In this document: piece after piece, positions 32,184 through 39,041 of the stretch | How positions within the stretch are numbered: position 1 is the first letter of the stretch | How the letters are laid out: every line of letters begins with the position of its first letter | Assembly: GCA_051657745.1 (NCBI GenBank) | Contig: JBOFLG010000093.1 | Coordinates: 1-39,041, forward strand | Direction: 5' to 3' | DNA: 39,041 nt | Origin: JBOFLG01 sp051657745 | Lineage (GTDB): Bacteria > Actinomycetota > Actinomycetes > Actinomycetales > Dermatophilaceae | Program-made: the position numbers and the translations under genes | The notes under the pieces: generated by a model | The model's database searches: none | What the model saw: the letters and a program-made list of their open reading frames with translations, nothing else | What the model was told of the DNA's origin: nothing

Positions 32184-34052
32184 TCAGGCGAGGTGGGTAC
32201 GGAGCCGAGCGGCAACGGCATCCGGGGTGAGGGCGGCGGTGTCGAGAACCTGGCCTCGCGACCCGTGGTCAAGGAATCGCTTCGGCAGGCCGAAGACGTC
32301 GAGGGGGACGTCGACCCCCGCGCCCTGCAGCGCGAGCCCGACCTGGGTGCCGATCCCGCCGGCGATCACGTTGTCCTCGATCACCGCGACCCGTGCCGCC
32401 GACCGAGCGAACTCGACCACCTCCATCGGCACCGGCAGGGCCCAGACCGGGTCCACGACCCGCACCCGGTAGCCCTCGGCGGCGAGCTTGCCGGCGGCGG
32501 TGAGCGCCGTGGCCGCCATCGAGCCGACCCCGACGATCAGCACGTCGACCTCGCCGGCATCGGGTTCGGCCAGCACGTCCACGCCAGCGCTGACCCGGAC
32601 TGCCTCGATCGGGTCGCCGACGCTGCCCTTGGGAAACCGCACGACGGACGGGGCATCGGCGATGTCGACCGCCATCCGAACCGCGCGCGACACCTGCCGA
32701 CCGTCGCGTGGTGCGGCCAGGTGGAGACCGGGAACCACACCGGTGATGGTCATGTCCCACATCCCGTGGTGTGACGCACCGTCGGGCCCGGTGACCCCGG
32801 ACCGGTCGAGCACCAGCGTGACGCCGGCCTGGTGGAGTGCGCAGTCCATGAGCAACTGGTCGAAGGCGCGGTTGAGGAACGTGGAGTAGACCGCAACGAC
32901 CGGATGTAGCCCACTGAACGCCAACCCGGCCGCCATGGTGAGCGCGTGCTGTTCGGCGATGCCGACATCGAAGGTGCGCTCGGGGTAGCGGTCGCCGAAG
33001 GGCTTCAGGCCGACGGGGATCATCATGGCCGCGGTGATGGCCACGATGTCCGAACGTGCTTCGCCGAGGGTCACCATCGTCTCGGCGAACTCGTCGGTCC
33101 AGCTGCGACCGCTGATCTGGAGCGGGAGGCCAGTCTCCGGGTTGATCACGCCGACCGCGTGGAATTGGTCGCCCTCGTCGTTGACGGCCGGGTCGTAGCC
33201 GCGCCCCTTCTGGGTGAGGACATGCACGAGCACCGGGCCGCCGAACGCGCGCGCTTTGCGAAGTGCGGCCTCGACGGCTTGCTCGTCGTGGCCGTCGACC
33301 GGGCCGATGTACTTCAGCCCGAGGTCCTCGAACAGACCCTGCGGGGCCACGATGTCCTTGATGCCCTTCTTGACGCCGTGCAGGGTTTCGTACACGGCTC
33401 CGCCGACCACCGGGGTGCGGGCGAGCGTGTGCTTACCCCAGTCCAGGAACCGCTCATAGCCGCGGGTGGTGCGCAGCGTGGCCAGGTGGTCGGCGAGGCC
33501 CCCGCGGGTCGGCGCGTACGAGCGTTCGTTGTCATTGACCACGATCACGAGCGGCAGGTCGGGCTCGGCGGCAATGTTGTTGAGCGCCTCCCAGGCCATC
33601 CCCCCGGTGAGCGCGCCGTCGCCGATCACCGCCACGGTGTGCCGGTTCTGCTCGCCGCCGATCACTCGCCCGGCAGCGATGCCGTGCGCCCAGGACAGGG
33701 ATGACGAGGCGTGCGAACTCTCGACCACGTCGTGCACGGACTCGGCACGGCTGGGGTACCCGGAGAGTCCGCCATGCGCACGGAGCCCGGCGAAGTCGCG
33801 GCGGCCGGTGAGCAGCTTGTGCACGTAGGTCTGGTGACCGGTGTCGAACACGATGGAGTCGAGCGGACTGTCGAACACCCGATGCAGCGCGATGGTGAGT
33901 TCGACGACGCCCAGGTTCGGTCCGAGATGCCCACCGGTGCGGGAGACCTCCGTGACCAGGAAGTCGCGGATCTCCTGAGCGAGGGCTGGCAACAGGCCCA
34001 CCGAGACGACTTTGACATCCTCGGGGCTGCGGATGCTCTGCAGCAGGCTCAC
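32184..34052 (-). CDS. dxs: 1-deoxy-D-xylulose-5-phosphate synthase
   Basis: The 622-residue thiamine-diphosphate enzyme condenses pyruvate and glyceraldehyde-3-phosphate in the first step of the MEP isoprenoid pathway. FDTGHQTYVHKLLTGR and GDGALTGGMAWEALNN (ThDP/magnesium site) lie in the N-terminal domain. The transketolase central block ERTFDVGIAEQHALTMAAGLA and the C-terminal VRFPKGS follow in normal order. The length is typical. GTG 34052 is preceded by a perfect AGGAGGT. It diverges from the sulfate-assimilation operon. Confidence 0.96.
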   Translation of the reverse strand: MSLLQSIRSPEDVKVVSVGLLPALAQEIRDFLVTEVSRTGGHLGPNLGVVELTIALHRVFDSPLDSIVFDTGHQTYVHKLLTGRRDFAGLRAHGGLSGYPSRAESVHDVVESSHASSSLSWAHGIAAGRVIGGEQNRHTVAVIGDGALTGGMAWEALNNIAAEPDLPLVIVVNDNERSYAPTRGGLADHLATLRTTRGYERFLDWGKHTLARTPVVGGAVYETLHGVKKGIKDIVAPQGLFEDLGLKYIGPVDGHDEQAVEAALRKARAFGGPVLVHVLTQKGRGYDPAVNDEGDQFHAVGVINPETGLPLQISGRSWTDEFAETMVTLGEARSDIVAITAAMMIPVGLKPFGDRYPERTFDVGIAEQHALTMAAGLAFSGLHPVVAVYSTFLNRAFDQLLMDCALHQAGVTLVLDRSGVTGPDGASHHGMWDMTITGVVPGLHLAAPRDGRQVSRAVRMAVDIADAPSVVRFPKGSVGDPIEAVRVSAGVDVLAEPDAGEVDVLIVGVGSMAATALTAAGKLAAEGYRVRVVDPVWALPVPMEVVEFARSAARVAVIEDNVIAGGIGTQVGLALQGAGVDVPLDVFGLPKRFLDHGSRGQVLDTAALTPDAVAARLRTHLA

Positions 34053-34207
34053 CGGTGCCGACCTCCTGAGTGGGGCGAACTCGTCGACGACGGCGCCGAC
34101 GACCCGTCAACGGGTGCAATGAGTCTAGGTGTTCCACTCAGGCCAGCGAGATCGTGCTCGACCGCTGTCCAGGGCTGCGGCCGACCCGCAGCCCGACAGC
34201 CGATCAG

Positions 34208-34222
34208 ATAATCGTGCATTAT
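34208..34222. promoter_or_regulatory. AT-rich inverted repeat upstream of the sulfate operon
   Basis: ATAAT-CGTGC-ATTAT is a perfect 5-5-5 inverted repeat in an otherwise GC-rich gap, 53 bases before the sulfite reductase ATG. TATGTT immediately after it could be a -10 box. A repressor site for sulfur control is a plausible reading; no known regulator motif was recognised. Confidence 0.4.
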
Positions 34223-34275
34223 GTTGTCCATCACGGAACGTTCTCTATCGACCTCACCTCGCGGATGAAGGACCA

Positions 34276-35991
34276 ATGACAAGCGACACCTCCACCACGC
34301 CGACCAGCCCGGCCCTGCGCCCACCGCGCGCCGGCCGCTCGCACGGCCAGTGGGCGGTCGACGGTCCCGCACCGCTGAACGCCAACGAGGTGTGGAAGCA
34401 GCAGGACGGCGGGCTGAACGTCCGTGAGCGGATCGAACAGGTCTACAGCCGTGAGGGCTTCGGGTCCATCCCGCCGGAGGACCTCAGTGGCCGGTTCCGC
34501 TGGTGGGGCCTCTACACCCAGCGCCGGCCCGGTATCGACGGCGGCCGCACCGCTCAACTTGACGACACCGAACTCTCTGACGAGTACTTCATGCTCCGGG
34601 TCCGCATCGACGGCGGCGCACTCACGCTCGCACAGCTGCGCGTGCTCGCGGAGATCTCCACCGAGTTCGCGCGTGGCACCGCAGACATCAGCGATCGCCA
34701 GAACATCCAGTACCACTGGATCCGCGTCGAAGACGTGCCCGAGATCTGGCGTCGTCTCGAAGCGGTCCGCCTGCAGACCACCGAAGCCTGCGGTGACACG
34801 CCGCGGGTCGTGCTTGGCAGCCCGCTCGCCGGTATCGCGGCCGACGAGATCCTTGACCCCACACCGGTGATTGACGAGATCACCCGCCGCTTTGTCGGCG
34901 ACCCCGAACTCGCCAACCTCCCCCGCAAGTTCAAATCGGCGGTCACCGGCCATCCGAGCCTCGACGTCGTCCACGAAATCAACGACGTCTCGCTCGTCGG
35001 GGTCGTCCACGCCGAGCTCGGGGCGGGCTACGACCTGTGGGTCGGCGGGGGCCTGTCCACGGCGCCACGACTGGCCGAGCGGCTCGGGGTGTTCGTGGCG
35101 CCCGACCAGGCCGCGGACGTCTGGCACGGCGTCATCCGCATCTTCCGCGACTACGGCTACCGGCGTCTGCGCACCAAGGCGCGGCTGAAGTTCCTCCTCG
35201 CCGAATGGGGTGCGGAGAAGTTTCGCGAGGTGCTGGAGCGGGACTACCTCGGATACCCGCTGCCGGACGGCCCCGCGCCGGCGCGGCCCACCGGTCCTGG
35301 CGACCACGTCGGCATCCACCCGCAGAAGGACGGCCGACACTACGTCGGTGCCGCACCGACCGTCGGCCGGGTCAGCGGCGAGATCCTCGCCGGCATCGCC
35401 GACCTCATGGCCGCGGCCGGCAGCGACCGGCTCCGCCTCACCCCACACCAGAAGTTGGTCGTGCTCGACGTGCCGCCGGATGCCGTGCCGTCCCTGGTCG
35501 CGGGGCTCGAGACTCTCGGCCTGGCCACCGCGCCCAGCCCGTTCCGCCGCAACACCATGGCGTGCACCGGTATCGAGTACTGCAAGCTCGCGATTGTCGA
35601 GACCAAGGCCACGGCAGCCGCTGCCGTGACCGAACTCGAGCGCCGGCTCGCCGACGTCATCGGGCAGCTCGACTCACCGGTCACCCTCAACGTCAACGGC
35701 TGTCCGAACTCGTGCGCTCGCGTCCAGGTCGCCGACATCGGGCTCAAGGGGCAACTCGTGGCGGTCGACGGCGAGCAACATCCCGGCTTCCAGGTCCACC
35801 TTGGCGGTGGCCTGGCGTCAGCCCACCGCGACGAAGCCGGCCTCGGTCGCACCGTCCGAGGCTTGAAGGTGACGGCGACCGAACTTCCCGACCTGGTCGA
35901 GCGGATGGTGCGCCGCTGGCTCGACCAACGCGTCGGTACCGAGACCTTCAGCCAGTGGGTCCATCGTGTCGATGAGAAGGAGCTCACATGA
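34276..35991 (+). CDS. Assimilatory sulfite (nitrite/sulfite) reductase, ferredoxin-type
   Basis: The 571-residue sirohaem enzyme makes sulfide from sulfite by a six-electron reduction. It has the usual two-fold repeat of ferredoxin-like and sirohaem-binding halves. The cluster-binding cysteines lie at about residues 430-480 in ACTGIEYCKLA and NVNGCPNSCAR. TADISDRQNIQYHWI is the N-terminal sirohaem contact block. Nitrite and sulfite reductases look alike here, but the following cysH-cysD-cysN genes argue for sulfite. ATG 34276 follows AAGGA. The stop overlaps cysH as ATGA. Confidence 0.93.
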   Translation: MTSDTSTTPTSPALRPPRAGRSHGQWAVDGPAPLNANEVWKQQDGGLNVRERIEQVYSREGFGSIPPEDLSGRFRWWGLYTQRRPGIDGGRTAQLDDTELSDEYFMLRVRIDGGALTLAQLRVLAEISTEFARGTADISDRQNIQYHWIRVEDVPEIWRRLEAVRLQTTEACGDTPRVVLGSPLAGIAADEILDPTPVIDEITRRFVGDPELANLPRKFKSAVTGHPSLDVVHEINDVSLVGVVHAELGAGYDLWVGGGLSTAPRLAERLGVFVAPDQAADVWHGVIRIFRDYGYRRLRTKARLKFLLAEWGAEKFREVLERDYLGYPLPDGPAPARPTGPGDHVGIHPQKDGRHYVGAAPTVGRVSGEILAGIADLMAAAGSDRLRLTPHQKLVVLDVPPDAVPSLVAGLETLGLATAPSPFRRNTMACTGIEYCKLAIVETKATAAAAVTELERRLADVIGQLDSPVTLNVNGCPNSCARVQVADIGLKGQLVAVDGEQHPGFQVHLGGGLASAHRDEAGLGRTVRGLKVTATELPDLVERMVRRWLDQRVGTETFSQWVHRVDEKELT

Positions 35992-36707
35992 CCGTCACTG
36001 CCGCCCGTACTCGTCGGGCCGCTCCGGAGTTGCGTGCGCTCGCTATGGCCGGCAGCCGCGAGTTGGGCCCCGATGCCACTGCCGACGATGTCGTGGCGTG
36101 GGCAGCGAGTGCCTTTCCGGAACGGCTCGCCGTCGCCTGCAGCATGTCGGATGCCGTCCTGCCGCATCTGGTCTCGCAGCACGTACCCGGCGTCGATGTG
36201 CTCTTTCTCGATACCGGGTACCACTTCGCCGACACCTACGGAACCCGAGACCGGGTGGCGCACGAGTTGGACGTGCGCGTCGTGGACGTCCGCCCCGACC
36301 TCACCGTGGCCGAGCAGGATGCCGCGCACGGGCCGCGGTTGCACGACCGTGACCCGGCTGCGTGCTGCCGGATGCGCAAGGTCGAACCATTACGCCGGGC
36401 GCTTGGCGACTACGAAGCCTGGTTCTCCGGAGTCCGGCGCGACGAGGCCCCCAGCCGCGCCGGTACCCCGCTGGTCACCTTTGACGAACAGGGTGGACTG
36501 GTCAAGATCAACCCGCTCGCGACGTGGAACCAGGACGCTGTCGTCAGCTACGCCACCACCCACCAGGTGCCGCTGAACCTGCTTCTCTCGGACGGCTATC
36601 CGTCGATCGGCTGCTCCCCCTGCACGGTCCGGGTCGAACCCGGCGCCGACCCGAGGTCTGGTCGCTGGGCCGGCCTCTCAAAGACCGAGTGCGGGATCCA
36701 CCAATGA
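35988..36707 (+). CDS. cysH: Adenylyl-sulfate reductase, 4Fe-4S type
   Basis: The 239-residue enzyme reduces activated sulfate to sulfite. Cys126-Cys127 (ACCRMRK) with Cys209 and Cys212 (GCSPC) form the CC...CxxC set of the 4Fe-4S enzymes, which act on adenylyl sulfate. Cys235 in TECGIH is the redox-active cysteine. LFLDTGYHFADTY and SGVRRDEAPSR are the nucleotide-binding blocks. The absence of an APS kinase gene in the operon agrees with APS rather than PAPS as substrate. It overlaps its neighbours on both sides by four bases. Confidence 0.93.
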   Translation: MTVTAARTRRAAPELRALAMAGSRELGPDATADDVVAWAASAFPERLAVACSMSDAVLPHLVSQHVPGVDVLFLDTGYHFADTYGTRDRVAHELDVRVVDVRPDLTVAEQDAAHGPRLHDRDPAACCRMRKVEPLRRALGDYEAWFSGVRRDEAPSRAGTPLVTFDEQGGLVKINPLATWNQDAVVSYATTHQVPLNLLLSDGYPSIGCSPCTVRVEPGADPRSGRWAGLSKTECGIHQ

Positions 36708-37660
36708 CCGTCACCGAGCTGACCCACCCGGCTGGCCCGAGCGGACGACCGGGTGGCGCTCCACTTCCAGAGGTCACTCAGCTCGACGTCCTGGAGAGCG
36801 AGGCGATCCTCGTCATCCGCGAGATCACTGCCGAGCTTGAGCGGCCGGTGCTGCTGTTCAGCGGCGGCAAGGACTCGGTGGTGATGCTTCATCTGGCCGC
36901 GAAGGCGTTCTGGCCGGCCCCCGTCCCGTTCCCGGTGCTGCATGTCGACACCGGCCACAATTTCCCTGAAGTTCTCGCCTACCGCGATGCCACGGTGGAA
37001 CGCCTCGGGCTGCGTCTCGAGGTCGCCCGGGTCCAGGAGTGGATCGACGACGGCCGGCTGCACGAGCGGCCCGACGGCACCCGCAATCCCCTGCAGACGC
37101 TGCCGTTGCTCGACGCCATCACCCGGCACCGTTTCGACGGCGTCTTCGGCGGCGGCCGCCGTGACGAGGAGAAGGCCCGCGCCAAGGAACGCATCGTCAG
37201 CCTGCGCGACGACTTCGGCCAGTGGGACCCCAAGAACCAGCGCCCTGAACTGTGGAACCTGCTCAACCCGCGACACCGGCCGGGCGAGCACGTGCGCGCC
37301 TTCCCGCTGTCGAACTGGACCGAACTCGACGTGTGGCGGTACGTCGAGCAGGAAGGGATCAAGCTGCCGTCCCTGTACTACGCCCACGAGCGTGACGTGG
37401 TCCAGCGCGACGGCATGCTGCTGGCCACCGGCCCGTGGTCGACGCCGCGTCCGGGCGAGGTCGTCGAGCGCCGCCGAGTGCGGTACCGCACGGTCGGCGA
37501 TATGTCGTGCACCGGCGCCGTCGACAGCGATGCGTCATCCGTGGCCGATGTCGTCGCCGAGGTCGCCGCGTCGACCCTCACCGAACGCGGCGCTACCCGC
37601 GCTGATGATCGAATCTCGGAGGCCGCGATGGAGGACCGCAAGAAAGAGGGCTACTTCTGA
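36704..37660 (+). CDS. cysD: Sulfate adenylyltransferase subunit 2
   Basis: The 318-residue ATP sulfurylase catalytic subunit joins ATP and sulfate to APS, driven by the CysN GTPase. The PP-loop SGGKDS is at residues 53-58. HVDTGHNFPEVLAYRD, GGGRRDEEKARAKER and FPLSNWTELDVWRY are the family blocks. The C-terminal MEDRKKEGYF is the usual ending, confirming a complete gene. The start overlaps the cysH stop as ATGA. The stop overlaps a 30-codon ORF as TGATG. Confidence 0.95.
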   Translation: MTVTELTHPAGPSGRPGGAPLPEVTQLDVLESEAILVIREITAELERPVLLFSGGKDSVVMLHLAAKAFWPAPVPFPVLHVDTGHNFPEVLAYRDATVERLGLRLEVARVQEWIDDGRLHERPDGTRNPLQTLPLLDAITRHRFDGVFGGGRRDEEKARAKERIVSLRDDFGQWDPKNQRPELWNLLNPRHRPGEHVRAFPLSNWTELDVWRYVEQEGIKLPSLYYAHERDVVQRDGMLLATGPWSTPRPGEVVERRRVRYRTVGDMSCTGAVDSDASSVADVVAEVAASTLTERGATRADDRISEAAMEDRKKEGYF

Positions 37661-37752
37661 TGACCCGCACCACCGTCGGCCATGCCGCACATCGTGCGTT
37701 CACGTCCGCGCCCAAGGCTCGGCGACAAGCCGGCACGCAGGCCCCACGATGA
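37660..37752 (+). CDS. 30-codon linker ORF between cysD and cysN
   Basis: An ATG overlapping the cysD stop (TGATG) opens a 30-residue frame whose TGA overlaps the cysN ATG (ATGA). Its product would be basic, with the segment APKARRQAGTQAPR at the end, and resembles no family I know. The fit at both ends suggests that ribosomes pass through it from cysD to cysN. It may matter as a coupling device rather than as a peptide. Confidence 0.45.
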   Translation: MTRTTVGHAAHRAFTSAPKARRQAGTQAPR

Positions 37753-39023
37753 GCACGCTGCTTCGTCTGGCGACCGCTGGCTCGGTCGATGACGGGAAGT
37801 CCACTCTGGTTGGGCGGCTGCTGCATGACAGCAAGTCGGTGCTCACCGACCAGCTCGACGCCGTGGAACGGGTCAGCCGCGACCGGGGCCTCACCTCGGC
37901 AGACCTCGCGCTGTTGACCGACGGGCTGCGTGCGGAGCGTGAGCAGGGCATCACCATCGATGTGGCCTACCGGTACTTCACCACGACCCGGCGCTCGTTC
38001 GTGCTCGCCGACTGCCCAGGCCACGTGCAATACACCCGCAACACGGTCACCGGGTCGTCGACCGCCGACGCCCTCGTGCTGCTCGTCGATGCACGCAAGG
38101 GCGTGCTCGAGCAGACCCGCCGCCACCTCGCCGTCGCCGCCCTGATGCGCGTACCGCAGGTGGTCGTCGCGGTGAACAAGGTCGACCTGGTCGACCACAG
38201 CGAGGAGGTGTTCGCCGCGGTCTGTGACGAGGTCCGGTACATCGGTCGTGAACTCGGCATCCCCGACCCGCACGCGGTGCCGGTTTCTGCGCTGCATGGC
38301 GACAATGTCGTCGACCGGTCACCGGCGACCCCGTGGTACGCCGGCCCGTCGTTGCTCGAACTGCTCGAGACTCTCGACGCGGGCAGCGATGCGGCGCACG
38401 AGCCCTTCCGGATGCCGGTACAGCTGGTTATCCGGCCGCAGCACGCGGCGCGCTCAGCCGAGCATGTGGAGTACCGCGGCTACGCGGGACAACTCGCGTC
38501 CGGCTCGGTGCGCATTGACGACGAGGTGGTCGCCCTGCCATCGGGCACCCGGACCCGCGTCGTCGGGATCGACCTCGGCGAGAAGCCGCTCGGCATCGCT
38601 GTCGCACCGCAGTCGGTGACGCTGCGACTGGCCGACGACATCGACGTGAGCCGCGGTGACGTCATCGTCGCCGCCGAGTGCCCGGCACCGCTGCGGCAGG
38701 AGGTGCCGGCGCTGGTCTGCTGGCTTGGCGACGCCCCACTGCATCCCGGAGCCCGGCTGCTCGTGAAGCACGGTACGCGAACCGTGCGCGGGCTGGTGCA
38801 GTCCATCGACGGTCGGCTGGATCTTGACGAACTCCGTCTGTGTCCGACAGATCGCCTCTCGCTCAACGATATTGGGCGAGTCACCGTCCGGTTTGCGACG
38901 CCGCTACCGGTCGAGCCCTATGCGGAGTCCCGACGGGGCGGCGCGTTCCTCCTCGTCGATGAGCACGACGGACGCACTCTCGCCGCGGCGATGGCCGACG
39001 CCGTCGCGCCGGGCGAACACTGA
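37749..39023 (+). CDS. cysN: Sulfate adenylyltransferase subunit 1 (GTPase)
   Basis: The 424-residue elongation-factor-like GTPase couples GTP hydrolysis to APS formation by CysD. G1 is AGSVDDGKST (residues 10-19), G3 is DCPGHVQY and G4 is NKVD; the ITIDVAYRYF switch block is intact. Two beta-barrel domains complete it. No APS kinase (CysC) extension follows, since the gene stops 18 bases before the window end. ATG 37749 overlaps the linker ORF stop, and no strong ribosome site is visible otherwise. Confidence 0.94.
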   Translation: MSTLLRLATAGSVDDGKSTLVGRLLHDSKSVLTDQLDAVERVSRDRGLTSADLALLTDGLRAEREQGITIDVAYRYFTTTRRSFVLADCPGHVQYTRNTVTGSSTADALVLLVDARKGVLEQTRRHLAVAALMRVPQVVVAVNKVDLVDHSEEVFAAVCDEVRYIGRELGIPDPHAVPVSALHGDNVVDRSPATPWYAGPSLLELLETLDAGSDAAHEPFRMPVQLVIRPQHAARSAEHVEYRGYAGQLASGSVRIDDEVVALPSGTRTRVVGIDLGEKPLGIAVAPQSVTLRLADDIDVSRGDVIVAAECPAPLRQEVPALVCWLGDAPLHPGARLLVKHGTRTVRGLVQSIDGRLDLDELRLCPTDRLSLNDIGRVTVRFATPLPVEPYAESRRGGAFLLVDEHDGRTLAAAMADAVAPGEH

Positions 39024-39041
39024 CCCGTCGCCGACGCGCTT

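Larger units (their letters stand above)
2090..37540. repeat. Dispersed octamer GGATGACG, 31 copies
   Basis: The octamer starts on the plus strand at 2090, 3179, 3425, 4137, 5306, 7296, 8488, 9915, 11627, 13017, 16246, 17018, 21228, 29658, 30590, 30872 and 33699. Its complement CGTCATCC starts at 4856, 8263, 10052, 11680, 13075, 16342, 17990, 18655, 20918, 25205, 26143, 35130, 36811 and 37533. That is 17 and 14 copies. Independent bases at about 70% GC would give one or two. A C precedes the octamer in 20 of 31 copies. Copies lie in genes of both strands, in more than one frame, and between genes. Counted by eye. Confidence 0.75.

Noticed and set aside
34129..34275. N-terminal extension of the sulfite reductase
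   Set aside because: The 49 extra residues are low-complexity and arginine-rich, they cover the AT-rich dyad, and ATG 34276 has a good AAGGA site.
2090..37540. GGATGACG as a FtsK-orienting (KOPS-like) sequence
   Set aside because: Such motifs are strongly strand-biased within a replichore. Here the split is 17 to 14, so a polar loading signal is unlikely.
1..39041. CRISPR array, transposase, phage genes or rRNA
   Set aside because: No regularly spaced repeats, transposase, integrase, phage structural or ribosomal RNA sequence was recognised on either strand.

Overview
This is a GC-rich, gene-dense chromosomal window from an actinobacterium, most likely a member of the Micrococcales (Intrasporangiaceae/Dermatophilaceae/Dermacoccaceae-like). 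The basis is GTG starts, many ATGA overlaps, leaderless-type starts, a DUF3000 gene, an actinobacterial HemQ and a LigC-type ligase. The species cannot be named from the sequence alone.

Layout. 1-8.5 kb: tRNA-Gly, a YihY/BrkB membrane protein, a class III-like PPK2 with a lysine/alanine repeat tail, a RibD-C reductase, an alpha/beta hydrolase coupled to a fused Prim-PolC/LigC repair protein, MsrB, and an AbiEi-like/DUF559 protein lying between two inverted copies of a 64-bp repeat. 8.5-14 kb: coproporphyrin-dependent haem genes (hemG-hemQ, hemE), a DUF4349 lipoprotein and an EamA exporter. 14-21 kb: DUF3000, ribonuclease D, a thiolase and FadB-like beta-oxidation pair, and an HTH-MurA fusion. 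21-23.7 kb: a divergent MFS exporter and XRE regulator pair.

23.7-31.7 kb (minus strand): a tightly packed seven-gene operon. In order of transcription it encodes a cupin protein, a WecB-like epimerase, an MFS exporter, an FG-GAP/VCBS beta-propeller, a Tat-exported berberine-bridge-type flavoprotein, a membrane O-acyltransferase and an orphan protein. The propeller and the cupin resemble the two catalytic domains of fungal aldos-2-ulose dehydratase/isomerase (AUDH), here split into two genes. I infer an undescribed anhydrosugar or dicarbonyl-sugar pathway with its own exporter. This is the strongest candidate for a new system in the window.

31.7-39 kb: a sparse 466-bp spacer with a strong leader hairpin, dxs, and an assimilatory sulfate operon (sulfite reductase, cysH, cysD, a 30-codon linker ORF, cysN).

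Across the whole window the octamer GGATGACG occurs 31 times on the two strands together, where base composition predicts one or two. It is retained in several reading frames, in places through a Ser codon (TCA) that is expected to be rare at this GC content. It looks like a genome-wide DNA-level signal (uptake, recombination, nucleoid or modification) that I cannot match to a described element.
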